Assembly: GCA_050084985.1 (NCBI GenBank)
Contig: JBITNC010000001.1
Span: 123,380,001 to 123,444,000, forward strand
DNA: 64,000 nucleotides
From: Nageia nagi
Lineage: Eukaryota; Pinophyta
Direction: 5' to 3'
The translations under genes were made by a program, and so were the position numbers. Below are positions 23,040 to 35,542 of the stretch, one piece after another (the stretch's first letter is position 1; each line of letters opens with the position of its first letter). Under the pieces are notes generated by a model that ran no database searches, was not told where the DNA came from, and saw only the letters and a program-made list of their open reading frames with translations.

Positions 23040-24840
23040 TTAAACTAGACTTAAATGGACAAAATTACTAAATCTTAGCTTATTATTTTTAAAAAAATGC
23101 ATTCCTTTTCAAAATCTTACAGACACAGATTCTCATATTAATCTCTGTATCGGGAAAGTTTTTAGAATGAACTCAAACGTGAAATCACAAAACAATCCTT
23201 ATTGAAATTTATTATAGAAATGGATATGTTTTAGAATTACAACAATCGCAAGACTATTTACCATGGATTTGTACCATATAATGCTTCAAGCTCATTAGGA
23301 TTTTTAATATGCGAGTGCCTCAGCCCAAAGTGAGAGTCCTAATAGTATGTATGGATGTCTATTAAAGATTATTTTAAAATTTTATGCATTTGCTAATAAA
23401 CATGTATGTTGAAGGAGGTGGGAGCATGAAAGAGGTTTTGCAAATTAAAAACCCGAAGGAGCTTGATGCACTTTCCTATTAAAAACACTGCTTATTAAAA
23501 ACTCTTTTCTATAGAAATCTTGCCTATTACAAAAACTCTATTTTCTGGTCAATAATAGAGCTTCTCCATCGCTATATAAAGTTGCTCTATTTTGTATGAT
23601 AGGGAGGGTGGGGAAGCGTGCCACACTCATGATTAGCATGAGCAAAAGGAGGCATGCCTAGAGGAAGGCATGTGTGGAGGTGATATGCTCCTCCTCCATA
23701 TAAATGCCATGGATCGAGAGAAGCCAAACCATAGATACAGAAAGTAGGTAAGGGCCTTGATTAGGAATTTGGCAAGCACATCGATTACCATATTCTAAAT
23801 AGAAACACCTAGAACCTCCTACGAGGGAAGAATTCATAAGAGATCTAGAAGTCCGAAGAATTCTCTATAATGAAGGCATTGATGGCTTTGTGGATTCTAT
23901 AAATGGCTACCAAAAACAAAGTTACTCGTCTTTGGGAAAATTCTAGAAAGTTGGCAAGAATGAAGGAGAAAAGAGAAAGAGGGAGACATAGTGGCTCATT
24001 TTCAAGTTTGGGAGTATTTTGGTCCACATTGATGTAGACACAGGGAAGGATGGTGGAGAGGGCAGGTGTAGTGGGGAGTTGAAGGAGGAATCCAAGTAAA
24101 GGATCATTATGGTATGGAAATGCAAAGGAATTTATGATGGTATGATCTGGTGGCATTAGCATTGGAGGGGAATCTAAAGAGAATGGTATACCATCCATTA
24201 TTGTGTCTAGCCATTATTATGTGATATGCCATCTTGAGGCCTTCTAATTTGGTTTCTACCTTTTGTTATACTGAGTTCATTATTACAATGCTAGATGTAG
24301 GTGGTTCCTTTAGTTATCTCAAAACCACCTTTGGTACATTTTTTTTTCAAAGAAAAATCCAAAGGTCATTCGTTGGTATTTTTATGTTTTTCATTTATTT
24401 ATGTTTTTCTTTTTTTACAAATATTGATTTTTAACTTTCTATTATGGTTTTAGAGGAATGTTATAGTTGTAGGGGAATAGGTTGCATATATCATTGACAT
24501 AACTTTAATATTGGAGTATGTGATCTCCAATGTGGTAGTGGCCCTGAGTTTCACTTCTTATATAGTGAATGGAGTCATCTAGCTAAGGGACTAATTGCCC
24601 CCCTAATAATTTGACACGCCTACTAGAATCTGATATACTTGTGCATTTTTTGGTATCAATTTTTCTTGATTAACAGAATCATGAAGCTATACTACAAAAA
24701 TATATTTGCAAAAGAATTTTTGCATATTACTTTCATGAATATGAAAAAAAGAATCATACACAATAGAATAGTTTTGCAAATATGCAAAAATATGGTCAAA
24801 AAAAACTATGTACCAAAAGCCTAGATTGACTAAGTGATGT
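23040..24840. other. No recognisable feature, copy B filler
   Basis: Counterpart of 6830-8600; I see no supported gene. Confidence 0.5.
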
Positions 24841-24855
24841 AAAATGATGTTACAT

Positions 24856-24915
24856 GGATTTGAACTCGCATCTATTATTTCAAAATACAATGTTTTCACC
24901 AATATACCAACATTT
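24856..24915 (-). mobile_element. tRNA-like SINE-type module 3, copy B
   Basis: Counterpart of 8631-8690: box A-like TGGTATATTGG (24909-24899) and box B AGTTCAAATCC (24866-24856), both conserved between the two tandem copies. Confidence 0.45.
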
Positions 24916-25309
24916 CATTCAAAAATAGACATTTCATTTTTTTTATTTAATCTCATATTTGATATTCACAAAACTATTCTTACATATTAGTTTCAAAAAT
25001 ATACATCAAAAAATCATGAAAAATATATAATGGGAAAAGATTTTTTGACTTGTCAAAAGTCCAATAGAATTTCTTAGATCGTTAGGGGTGTGAAAAGTCC
25101 CTTAGCTAGACAAATATTTTAGTGAATGTAATCAAAATGGGAACTATCATCTAATGGTTCAAGGTGGACATGAGATCTTGGAGGGATTCAATGACTTCAA
25201 TGACTTGTATCTTCTTGTTATCATATTGTTTATCTTCATCATATTATGTGTCTATTATAGGTTTGTGTAGCACATATTTAGGTTCCTTATTTTTTATTTT
25301 ATTTATTAA

Positions 25310-26726
25310 TGTTGATATGTGTCTTAGTACACCTAGGATTTTGGTCTAAATGAACTAAATACACATAAATATTTAAGTATGTGATATCTAAGGTAATTAA
25401 CCTAAATAAAATATACATGAATAGCAAGAAATAAAGAATAACAATGTAGTAATATAAACAAGAGTTTTATTGATGCCAAGATAAAAGATGAAAGCACACA
25501 CTAAAGAGATGAAATCAAGTGTAAGATAAATACTTATGTATCTAACCTGTATTGAAGTTGAATATATATAGGATGAACTTATCAAAGAGAGATTACCTTG
25601 ATTAGTAAACCCCATTACAAATAGTAGAAAGGATTCTAGCATAGGTGCTAGGTATTAGGAGTTCAACTCGAGCACTTACTTCAGCATACGTAATAGGATT
25701 TCAGTTGAATGAGGTTGACCAATAAGGATCAATAATAATAGATGTTTCAATAAGTTGAGCCATGTATATGACCGTGAAGATGGATGATAGATATTTACTT
25801 GAGTGATAACAAGATTTCAATCTCAATAGGTCATGTTTATAAGCACCTAAGAGTAGGGTATTGATAATTGAGATGTAATCTTGATATGCTTTCCCCAAGT
25901 TAGAGTACTTACATTTATATTAGGTGTGATATCTCCATTTGACCCCTTGTAAGAAGGTTGAAGCCTTATTGGTGTAACATAAAAATTAAGAATATAACCT
26001 AAGAAATATGTCATAATAAGGTACAATATGATTAAAATATGATAAAGTATGATTAAATATGTATGTAGTGTTACACCTAAGTGGGACCTTATTAGGGGGG
26101 CCACTTATATATATCAATAAATGCCCAAGATAAATACTTTTGTATCCTTACCTATGTCAAAGCTAAATATATGCATAACAAACTAATCAAAGATATATGA
26201 CCTTGATGTGCAAACCCCACAACTAACAACATAAAGGATTGTAGCATAGGAGCTAGGTATTAGGAGCTCAACATCGATTAACACTTTAGCATGGGTGCTA
26301 GCATTTCAATGAAATAAGGTCCACCAACAAGGATTGATAACAATAGATGTATAGAAAGCCAAGCCAAGCATATGATCATGAAGATGGATGATATATATTT
26401 GCTTGAGTAATAACAAGATTCCAATCTCAATAGGTGGTATTTAGAAATGTTCAACAATAGGCTATTGGCTATCAAGATGTAATCTTGATATGCTTTCCCC
26501 AAGTTAGAGATACTTACATTTATATCAAGCATGATATCACTATTTACCCCCTTGTAAGAAGGTTGAAGCCATCATAGTATGCCTAATATAAAAATAAGAA
26601 CACAACTTGAGAAATATGTGATAATAAGGTACAATATGATTAAAATATGATAAAGTATGATTAAATATATGTGTAATGTTACACCTAAGTAGGACCTCAT
26701 TTAGATGACCACTTTAGGTGTCAACA
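25310..26726 (-). mobile_element. Gypsy-type LTR (3' LTR of a minus-strand element), copy B
   Basis: Counterpart of 9087-10490, 1417 bp, with the same internal tandem duplication. The minus-strand start TGTTGACACCTAAAGTGG is preceded by the purine tract GCAAAGTGGGGCATT. A single-unit relative lies at 39362-40167 and probably is the 5' LTR of the same element (see composite entry). Confidence 0.7.
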
Positions 26727-26741
26727 AATGCCCCACTTTGC

Positions 26742-28900
26742 AAGTATAATGAAAAAAGAACTTTTGAAATGTAATTATACTTGTAAAGAAAGTAAAAGGG
26801 AAAGAGAAGAAAAAATAGATACTTCCTTGGTTTAACTGAAGAATTGTCCAAATCATCAAGGACTGATTATGTATATTTCCCCCTCTTTGCCTTGGTTTTT
26901 AGATGTAATAGTTTGCATGAAGTAGAATCAACAAAGAGAAAAGAATAACTTGAAAATAAGAGAGATAAAAACACCAAACTCCAAGTATACCTAAGATGGT
27001 TAACTTATAAAAGATATAGTAATATAGTGATTAATCATCATAATATTTTATAATAAATAATATAGCAATAATGAAGAAAGAATGAAATTAATATAAGATG
27101 CAAATATCATCTTGAGAACATCAAATACAAAAATACTCAATATTTAATTCTTATATGCATACATAAAAGATTAGAATAATAATGTTCATATCATCATGGG
27201 GTACATAACCCACTCCTAGATGGAACATATGCAATCAAAATCATATATTTTGACAACATCATGGGGTACATGCCCCATTCCTAGATGTGACATATGAATC
27301 ATAAAGAACTAGCATGATGATGGTTAGATTAGATCCAACCAACAAAGGTGACTCAAAGTAATGATAGAGGTTAGTTTTGACCCAACCAAAAAGGTGACTC
27401 CAAGAGAAATACCATACATCTTCATGAGATACATGTCATTTTCCTAGATGTATATATGATATGCTATCATCGTCATGAGTTATAATCCTAATTCCTAGAT
27501 GTGATATAAAGGTGATGGTTAGTTTAGACCCAACCAACAAAGATGACTCAAAGAGATGGTTGAATAATTTGTTTCCCAACCATGTATGTGATTATAGTAC
27601 CAATGATAATCCAGATTGTGGTGAAGGATAGAAATACTTTATGTATCTTACCCTTTATTTTGATGTATGCCTTTATATACCAACATCCATGTTAGCTTCA
27701 ATGTTGGTGTTAGTTTAGGTGTTGTATGCTAGTGTTGTTGCATTTGTAGTGTTTGATCTACTTGATCTATTTGATTATGATATTTTGATACCTGATAGAA
27801 GCTATTAAAGTATAAATTTTATGATAAAAGGGTTTGACCCTTTCACAAACATGCATAAAATGCTTTGTTCTTTGACTAGATATCCATTTGTTCCTACAAA
27901 GAACCTTTTTCTTCAATATTAATTAGTCTTATATTAGGTTTTAGTTCACATTAAGGAGGATTTGTCAATGTATCCAATGTGAGGTGATAGGTGTGAAGGA
28001 ATGGTAGTGTAGATACTAGTGATCAGCATGGGCATGAACATGAGTTCTAACGTGAGGATTATGAAGGAAAAAGTTGTCCAAAATTTGGGCTAACTATTGC
28101 AATTTCTAAGAAATTAGTAAAGATCATGATTTAAGAGGTGTAGTGGTGCAAGGTGACCAATGGTTATTGGTTATCTCATAAAATATATCCTATTTTTTAT
28201 TTAAAAAGGCTAAATTGGTGGTTTATTTTCATTTGTACTATGTGAATTTTGAGCTCTAGTTTAGGCTAGTTAGTGTGCTCATTATGGCAAGATTAGTGGA
28301 TTCCTAGGAGGTTTGAGTGATCAAGTAAGTATTTTATATATGTGTATCAATGTATTAACTTGATTTGGGATAGATTTACCAAGATTGTAACCAAATTGGT
28401 TATGTAGGATAAAGATTACAGATCAAGATAATCAATGGTCATACTTGCTTCATCATAATCATGTTTTTACTAATGTAGTGAGTGCCCAAGACCTTTGTTT
28501 TATATTTATAATCCCAATTTGGAAAAGGATGATACAAAATGGTAGAAATTATTAGAATACCCTAGGGTTAGATTTAATAGGCTAGGATTCCATGATTGTA
28601 CAATTAGTAGTGGCTTTTAGGAATGAAAGTATGTTTTAGGCTATATCAAGGGTAAAGGTAATTTGCCCCCTACTTTTAAAAAAATCAACCATGGAAAGCC
28701 TAGCATGGATGTTGGTGTGAGTGTTGACACTAGGTTGGTATATGGGATACCAAGTGTAGGGAGAGTTTTCCAAGCTATTGTGATATTAACTGTGTGTTTA
28801 GAAAAATAAAATAAAATTTTTCTTGCATGGTTTACATGAAATTGGAAAATTATTTCTCATGGAGCTAGATCTCATGTCTAGAAGCTAAAAATAATGTATG
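26742..28900. other. Gypsy internal region with short interspersed repeats, copy B
   Basis: Counterpart of 10506-12640, with the alternating short blocks at about 27190-27560. No gene seen. Confidence 0.5.
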
Positions 28901-30160
28901 AGATGGCCTAATAAGCTAAATAATGAGTTAGGTGTGCTTTTATATGTTGGTATGGGTTACCTATTGCATGATCCCTATATAAGTTGAATAAGGAATTTCC
29001 CATAGCCCTCATAGAGAGGTGGTTAGAAAAGACCAGTACCTTCCATTTACCTACCAAAGAGGTCATTATTCTCTCGAAGTACATTCACAAGATCTTATGG
29101 GTACTCATAAAAGGGCATCCCATATATCTAAGGGGAGAGCATGACCAATGCACATTGTAAAGGTTTGATAAAATGGTTGATGGGTTTAGAGGAGTATCAT
29201 GAAAGTAATAAGGATGCATACCTTTATCTTGGTTTTAGAGGTAAGATAAAGAGGTTTAGTCAAGTGCAGTTGATTATGGCCACATACATTGATAGCATTA
29301 TATACCAAGATAAAAAGCATTATATGTTCCCTATTGGCTTGGTACATATGGTGTATGAGATGACACAAGGTGTAAGGTATGCATGGGATCCTTATAACAT
29401 TACCTATATGTATCATGAATTACATAAATTTATCATCATACAAAAGACCAAGAAGATGATTTCATAGTCATTTGTATTACAGTGTTGGTTATATGAGCAC
29501 ATACAAGTTAATCAGATAAGAAAGCTTTTAGTTCATACCACATTGGTTAATAATACTTCATGGTATTCATGGGTGAGTAAGGGAAAGATAACATGGATCC
29601 ACAAGAGTATGGAAGCATATTGGAAGATGATAGATGGAATTTTGTATAGTAAATGGTTGAATTAAATTCTAACATATAATTTTGGTTTGCAGGGGATGTT
29701 ATCTATAGACCCTATGTTGGTTTACCCTATTGGCCAAATGGATTATAAGGTGAGTTTGAATGGCAAAGATATCCTTATTTGGAAACAAGAAAAATATTTG
29801 TTAAACCCTATAGACTGGAGAGGGTTTAAAGATAATTTGGTAAGAGATAGGAAATTCTGTCTGAATACAAATGTTTGCTAAGGATTGGAAGGTATAGGGA
29901 ACATAACCCTAACATATTTAATACTCCACCAAAATGGGCACAAGAGTGGGATGTTCCTCATGATCATGGTTCTAGGAGTGATACATATGATGAGGGTGTT
30001 GAGGCACCTAATGGGCCTCAATTTGACCAAGAGTACCTATCATGGTGGGTTGGACCAAGAACTAATCCCTTAGGATTATATGGAATGGATAGAATAGTAG
30101 AGGCTATAGAGGGATAAGTTGAGGAAGAAGAGGATAAGGAAGAGGAAGAGGAATAACATG
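28900..30160 (+). pseudogene. Plant mobile domain (PMD) pseudogene, copy B
   Basis: Same gene as 12640-13920. Here ALIERWLEKTSTFHLPTKEV and VLIKGHPIYL are in frame, then one extra base near 29130 (AGGGGAGAG versus AATGAAAG in copy A) shifts into the frame 29141-29467, which is open through ATYIDSIIYQDKKHYMFP, VRYAWDPYN and YHELHKF. The Gln that is a stop in copy A is intact here. C-terminal pieces: GDVIYRPYVGLPYWPNGL, RLERV, FGKR, then an open stretch 29875-30117 with WAQEWDVPHDHGSRSDTYDE and an acidic tail. Transcribed, if at all, antisense to the surrounding gypsy element. Confidence 0.8.
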
Positions 30161-30354
30161 ATATACATATGGAGGCTTTACCTCATCATGAGTAATAAGG
30201 TGGATGGAGGATGTTCCTAGTGAAATTCTCATTGCTAAGACTTGATAATGACCTCAAAATGAATTGAGTAAATATTTTACTCTTATACCTATATGTTAGT
30301 CCTTACAAAAAAATGACACATAACTAATATGTATTTATTAATTTACTTTTGTAG

Positions 30355-30780
30355 ATAAAAAAATTGGTCTTAGATTATGGGAAGGCTGCAAGGCAACACA
30401 CAAAGGAGGAGTTACAAAGCCTAAAAGAGGAGAAGGTCACTAAGGATGATGAGCTATAAGGATTAAGGTAAGTCTAGCAATGTTGGAACATGTTGTGGAA
30501 ATATTGAAGAAGATACACAATACTTCTAATGACAAAGATTTCTTAAGAATGATGAACCATGTGTTGGAACATAAGAAGAAGATATAGTGCCTCATAAATA
30601 AAAAGGCTTACTTGCAAACTCCACTTGTGGCATAGGAGGAGAAAACTAGGATAAAGAGGCCTATTTGTGTAGGATAGCTTCTAATTCCAATACTGCTAAG
30701 AGTGCTAGGAGTCACCACAATACTACAAGCAGTGTTAGTATGGGGAACTAGCGTATTGGGTTGTTTCTTGGTTGGAAAGA
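30355..30780 (+). pseudogene. PMD gene downstream exons (coiled coil), copy B
   Basis: Counterpart of 14080-14450: acceptor-like TTTTGTAG just before 30355, helix RQHTKEELQSLKEEKVTKDD, donor-like AAGGTAAG near 30467, then HVVEILKKIHNTSNDKDFL. One stop (TAA) lies just before the donor. The intron signals suggest the PMD unit is, or was, a spliced gene. Confidence 0.5.
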
Positions 30781-30983
30781 AACTATTTCATCATTTTTGA
30801 TAATATATATGAGACATATTCTTATTTTGTTAAATGTATTGTATCTAAATGTGTGATTTTAATTTTAAGTTATTATATGTTTTAAGTTTCAAAGGGAAGT
30901 AATGGAATGAATGTTTAATTTTTATACTAAGTTGTTATGTGTGAGATAAGGATGTAATGAACTATTGGTTGCACTAAGGGACT

Positions 30984-30985
<2 letters not shown>

Positions 30986-31043
<58 letters not shown>
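30986..31043. repeat. (TA)n microsatellite, copy B only
   Basis: Uninterrupted TA run of nearly 60 bases at a place where copy A (near 14710) has only GATATAAATATC. It expanded after the tandem duplication. Confidence 0.9.
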
Positions 31044-31045
<2 letters not shown>

Positions 31046-31452
31046 AGCATTGGTAATAGGCTTCTTGAAGGATAAAGGGCTCAAGTTATGGTTTAATTGT
31101 TTATGATTACAAATAGGGTTGAAATTTCATGAAAGACTCATAGGAAACTAAGCTATTGTTCAAGTTGCAAGTTTATGAAATTTGAAAAAAAAATGAACCC
31201 TATAAGAAAAACTAGACTCATGATAGGATCCTAAAGTCACACAAGGTTTAAAGAAATCTGATGGTGGAGAGGTGATAAAAAAGTATGGATTGTGCTAGAA
31301 ACATTATATGGAACTAGAACAATAATGTATACCCTCATAATGGTATACTCTAGAAATTGATGGTTTTTTGGTGATTATGAGGGAATACTATCATGGGCTT
31401 CAGTTGATGGCTTATAAATGCCCTTCGTGTGGATGAGGTAAAAGATAGTGAA

Positions 31453-31956
31453 AATGCATCCTAGTGCTAATGCAAGGTTTTAAGGGAGGTTTTATCATAA
31501 AAATAAAATAAAGACACCTATGCTACTGCATATGTAAGAGTATATATAAATGATAGGAACAAGAACAATAATGTATACCTTTTTGTTGTGTTGGGGTAAT
31601 ATTATCAATAAATTTTATGCTTGTATTTAGTGATTTAGCTTTGATAAAGTTTAGGAATGGATTGTTGAAGATTCCCATATTCATATTCTTCTCATGTTGA
31701 GGTCCTTGTAATTTCTTTAGTTTATCATCTGATTTAATATCTTTTTTTTTATGGAAAAGATATGTTCTTTTGATCAATCAAATTCTAGATCTTTTTCAGT
31801 AGTGATATATAATATTTTGTTGCATGTCCTCATTGCTAATGATATTCATATAAATGATCTAACTTACATTCACTTGGAATACTAGCTATAAAGAATGGCT
31901 AAGCAATAGACTTAGGTGGTGGTTAGCAATTTTCTCTTGATCAAGGCTTTTGTAAC
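31453..31956. other. Gypsy internal DNA left of the Copia insertion
   Basis: Sequence beyond the duplication breakpoint, interrupted at 31957 by the Copia element and resuming at 36817 after it (target GTAAC at 31952-31956 and 36817-36821). No own coding signal seen. Confidence 0.5.
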
Positions 31957-32463
31957 TGTTAGAATTTGTAATGAAATATTGTGAATATCTAAACTCCTTG
32001 TAAATTCAATTAATCACTTAAAGGTATGTAGATACCTTAAGTGATTAATAGAATTCTTTAATATGTAGACTTTGACTTTACCAAAGGAGTTAGTTGGTAG
32101 GTTGAAGTTTGGTGGTACATTTAATGTAACCCTAACCTTACCCTTGGGTTAAAGGAAGGTTAGGGAGGTGCTCTCAACCTATAAATAGAGGGCCTCTCCT
32201 CATGTAAACATATCTAAGTTTTGAGTAAGATTACTCTACTTGGTTGTGTAGGAGAGAGCTAGAGAATAGTTGTAAGAGAGACATAGATTTGAGAATAAGA
32301 GAACTAGTTGTGGATGTACTCCCAAGGAGGGAGGAACCACATTATATTGGTGTCATATTGTTGAATGATGTTCTTAGAATTATAGATGTGTTATCTTGTG
32401 TACACTTGAGTTTCCTAGTCTAAGGTCCTAGAGGATTTGTTTAGATCTAGATCAAATCCTTCA
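31957..32463 (+). repeat. Copia 5' LTR (with promoter)
   Basis: 507 bp, TG...CA. A TATA box TATAAATA lies at 32180-32187, followed by GAGGGCCTCTCC, giving a likely transcription start about 30 nt downstream. Confidence 0.93.
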
Positions 32464-32465
32464 AT

Positions 32466-32478
32466 TGGTATCAGAGCC
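32466..32478 (+). promoter_or_regulatory. Primer binding site, Copia element
   Basis: TGGTATCAGAGCC two bases after the 5' LTR, complementary to the 3' end of initiator methionine tRNA as in most plant Copia elements. Confidence 0.93.
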
Positions 32479-32480
32479 TT

Positions 32481-32552
32481 GTTGTGGAAGCTCTACTTCT
32501 TTGTGTTGAAGCTCTCCTTGTTGTGAAAGCTCTTTTGGTGTGGAAGCTACAT
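32481..32552 (+). repeat. Leader tandem repeat in the Copia element
   Basis: Four imperfect copies, about 18-20 bp, of a GTTGTGGAAGCTCT-type unit directly after the PBS, in the untranslated leader where packaging signals usually lie. Confidence 0.6.
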
Positions 32553-32982
32553 CTTGGAAGTGCTTCATCCTTCTCAATTTTGGAGATCTTCATTCTTCAT
32601 TGTGAGGTAAAAGGTTTGCAAAGGTATAACCTTCTATCCTTCTTTAACAAAGTTCATTATGATACTAATCTTTTGTATGATTATGCTAGCTTAATGTCTT
32701 AACAATACCATAATATATTTTTGCTATTCTCTTCTTACTAACAAAATTTTATGTTAGTAATCTAATTTTAATGTACAAAGAAAATTTTGTTTTTTTTTTC
32801 TTTTGAGCAAAAATATATTATGCTAGCATCTTATTGAAAAGATTTTTTTTGCAAAGTCTTTTGTGAACAATATCAAAACAAAAAAAAGAGAGGAAGGTGC
32901 AATTTTTTTTTACATATTTTATTGTTGAAATAAAGAGGAGGACAATTTTTTAAGAGGCACAATAATATGTGCTAAGGCTCAA

Positions 32983-32985
<3 letters not shown>

Positions 32986-33024
<39 letters not shown>
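32986..33024. repeat. (TA)n microsatellite in the Copia leader
   Basis: TA run of about 39 bases inside a 600-bp AT-rich section with further ATATATAT tracts up to 33210. Confidence 0.85.
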
Positions 33025-33028
<4 letters not shown>

Positions 33029-33335
33029 TTTTTTGGTTAAACATAATCAAAAATATATATCTATATATATTTTATTTGGTTTACACTAATCCAAACACAA
33101 TTATATATTTTTAGTTTCAATCAAAAATATATATTTTTTAATTTGTTTACAATAATCCAACCTATATATATATATTTTTAAACAAACTGTTTAAAAACAA
33201 ATATATATATATAAACTGTTTCAAAACGGAGGTTCACGTTTTTTTTAAATTATTTAAAATCACAATAAATAAATATTTATGTTTACATTTGGGGGGTCCA
33301 AATTATAAAAATTAAATCAAAATAAATATTAATAA

Positions 33336-33970
33336 AAATGTTTTAAACGCGGGGGGTCAAATGTTTTAAACGCGGGGGCATCCTCCCGCGCGCAACGCGC
33401 GGCCACTGCGCGGCTCCACCCCCGCGACCACCTACGATCCTCCTCCTCCACGCGGCCACCTCCCACCGCGCGGCCACCGTGCGGCTCCTCCTCCGCGCGA
33501 GCCACCTCCACCGCACGACCGCCTCCCATCCGCCTCCATGTCTTCCTCCTCCCTGCACGTCTGTGACTTCTTTAACCCCATGCCATGCTGCAGACTGCAC
33601 GTAGGGTTTGCACAAAACACAGAGAGATTTGTCATCTTCTGCCCTCTCCTCCTCGCTGGATATGCACCCACTGGCTTTCCTGACCAGGCTAGAGAGATTT
33701 GTCAGCCTGTGCACCTTATCACCCGTCCTCTAAATGCACTCTCCTTCCTCTTCCTTCCCAACACCTCCCTTGGATGTCTTCTAAGCCTCCATATCGTCAT
33801 CCTCCTTCCCTGGTCAAGGTTGATGGCTGCCCACTCCTTCCAAGTCACCTTAAATGCCTTAGTTTTGTTTTTTGACCACCTCCATATTTGCACTTCCCAA
33901 AAGCAACGTATTTTTTGGTGGAAGAACAAGGGGGGTCATATTTTACACCTACTAAGCATTTAATGATTAT
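33336..33970 (+). other. GC/CpG-rich block inside the Copia element, possible captured DNA
   Basis: Begins with two direct copies of a 20-base segment ending ACGCGGGGG (22-bp period) and continues as CpG-rich DNA with imperfect CGCGGCCAC-type repeats (33390-33520), in stark contrast to the AT-rich surroundings. A plus-strand frame of 141 codons is open at 33538-33963 with no domain I recognise; minus-strand frames here are Gly/Arg low-complexity by-products. A 14-bp phrase AGAGAGATTTGTCA occurs twice (near 33622 and 33689). It may be host DNA picked up by the element. Confidence 0.45.
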
Positions 33971-34307
33971 TGACTTAGGCATTTTTTTTAGTTCATAAGG
34001 TAGACAAAGCCTTCCAAAGCATTTAAAAATTGGGGTATGGGTCTCCCATTAAATGCACTTAGGAGCACTTAAAATAATTTCTTATTTTCTCCTCCAAATG
34101 TCATGCTTAATTAAATAAAGGTGCACATGCATAGTAATTTAGTCTAAAGTATGCTATTTTTTTTAAGTAAATAAGGGAATTTTTTACTTAAAATACCTCA
34201 CTTATAAGACAAGTCTTCGCATACAAGTTGGTTCTCTAGGGATACAACTTTAAGTAACCAAAGGGGGGGCCTTGGTATAAATTTTTTACTTAAATTTTAT
34301 CTAAATG

Positions 34308-34612
34308 CATGTATCTTATTTGAAGACTAAGTATGCTTAGGACTTAAATTTTTAATGCATAATGCATGCTTACTTAAATTTTTAAGTCATGATACAATGC
34401 ATGTTATGAATTATCTAGATGCATGTATCTTGTTTGAAGACTAAGTATGCTTAGGACTTAAATTTTTTAATGCATGTTGCATGCTTACTTAAATTTTAAG
34501 TCATGATACAATGCATGTTATGAATACTAAGTATGCTTAGGACTTAAATTTTTAATGCATGATGCATGCTTACTTAAATTTTTAAGTTGTGATATACTAA
34601 GTAGGACTTAGT
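34308..34612. repeat. Tandem repeat in the Copia interior
   Basis: Three head-to-tail units recognised by ACTAAGTATGCTTAGGACTT at 34326, 34440 and 34526 (periods 114 and 86 bp), each containing the palindrome-like GCATAATGCATGC or a variant. Confidence 0.8.
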
Positions 34613-34645
34613 TCTTAATGTTTAATTAAGTGCTTTGAGAAAAAT

Positions 34646-35482
34646 GTGAACAATGTAAAAGTCAATCTTAGTCAATCTAAGTATATCTCAGACATCTTGC
34701 AAAAGTTTGGAATGGAGGAGTGCAAATATGCTGCAATACCTGTTTCTCCTGGAATCGTTGTATCACTGAGCTCAGATTCTCAGTTGGCTGATGCTACAGC
34801 TTATAGACAATTGATTGGTAGTCTTCTGTATCTGACTATCTCTCGTCCTGATATTGCCTTTGCAGTGAATCTAATGGCACGATTCATGCAAAAACCATAT
34901 GTTGAACACCTCAATGCTATTAAGCAAATCTTGAGGTATGTCGCAGGGACAAAGGATCTTGCTCTTAAGTATTCCAAAGTGCCCTCGATTGTTCTCTCAA
35001 GGTTCTCAGATTCTGATTATGGGGGAGATAGAGATGATAGAAAATCAACCTCTGCATATGTGTTTAGCATTGGTTCAGGTGCTATCTCTTGGGCTTCCAA
35101 GAAGCAACCTACTGTGACTCTTTCTACCATCGAAGCCGAATATCGAGCCATGTCTGTTGCCGCCCAAGAAGCTATTTGGCTAAGACATCTTCTGATCGAA
35201 ATTGGGTATAAGCAAAATGGCCCATCTCTTATTTCGTCAGATAATCAATCGGCTATCTCTTTGGCTAAGAATCCTGTGTTCCATCAGCGAACCAAACATG
35301 TAGAAATCCAAGCTCATTTTATCAGGGAGAAGGTTCTAGATGACATCATACACTTGCAGTATTGTCCATCTACTGAAAACTCCGCTGATTTGTTCACCAA
35401 GCCCCTTCCTGAAGCTCAGTTTTGCAAGCTTAGGGATTCTCTAGGGTTGGTGAAGTTGCCCTCAAGGGGGAGTGAAGTTTAA
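34646..35482 (+). CDS. Copia RT C-terminus plus RNase H, intact 278-codon ORF
   Basis: RNase H removes the RNA strand during reverse transcription. Residues 1-35 are the tail of the Copia RT domain (SQSKYISDILQKFGMEECK), then LIGSLLYLTISRPDIAFAV and the RNase H core with all acidic residues: FSDSDYGGDRDDRKSTSAY, STIEAEYRAM, SSDNQSAISLAKNP and ENSADLFTKPL. There is no stop or frameshift over 278 codons, but the RT catalytic half, integrase, protease and gag are missing upstream. The Met at 34646 is the first in frame; whether it is translated alone is unknown. The ORF end overlaps an AAGGGGGAGTG motif (35464-35474) identical to the functional PPT context 830 bp further on. Confidence 0.9.
   Translation: MNNVKVNLSQSKYISDILQKFGMEECKYAAIPVSPGIVVSLSSDSQLADATAYRQLIGSLLYLTISRPDIAFAVNLMARFMQKPYVEHLNAIKQILRYVAGTKDLALKYSKVPSIVLSRFSDSDYGGDRDDRKSTSAYVFSIGSGAISWASKKQPTVTLSTIEAEYRAMSVAAQEAIWLRHLLIEIGYKQNGPSLISSDNQSAISLAKNPVFHQRTKHVEIQAHFIREKVLDDIIHLQYCPSTENSADLFTKPLPEAQFCKLRDSLGLVKLPSRGSEV
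35464..35474 (+). promoter_or_regulatory. Second PPT-like motif at the end of the RNase H ORF
   Basis: AAGGGGGAGTG, the same 11 bases that precede and overlap the 3' LTR start at 36300-36310. In typical Copia elements the PPT sits close to the end of pol, so this may be the ancestral site and the 830 bp behind it an insertion. Confidence 0.6.
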
Positions 35483-35542
35483 ACTTTTGTTAGTAATGAC
35501 AACTTCACCTCTAAGAGGCCCTTTTTTGATTGTACATTCTAG

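Larger units (their letters stand above)
15121..31445. repeat. Tandem segmental duplication, copy B
   Basis: Second unit, about 16,325 bp, directly abutting copy A in the same orientation. The junction at 15121 reads TAGTGAA; the right end of copy B at 31446-31452 also reads TAGTGAA before the sequence diverges into DNA not seen after copy A. Copy B has its own indels: a (TA)n expansion at 30986-31043, loss of about 45 bp near 21230, and loss of 18 bp inside the SINE-like module near 22570. Not explained by assembly error alone, since the copies differ throughout. Confidence 0.95.

Noticed and set aside
33329-33714. Minus-strand open frames rich in Gly, Arg and Ala
   Set aside because: They are by-products of the CpG-rich repeat block; three overlapping frames are open at once and none has a domain.
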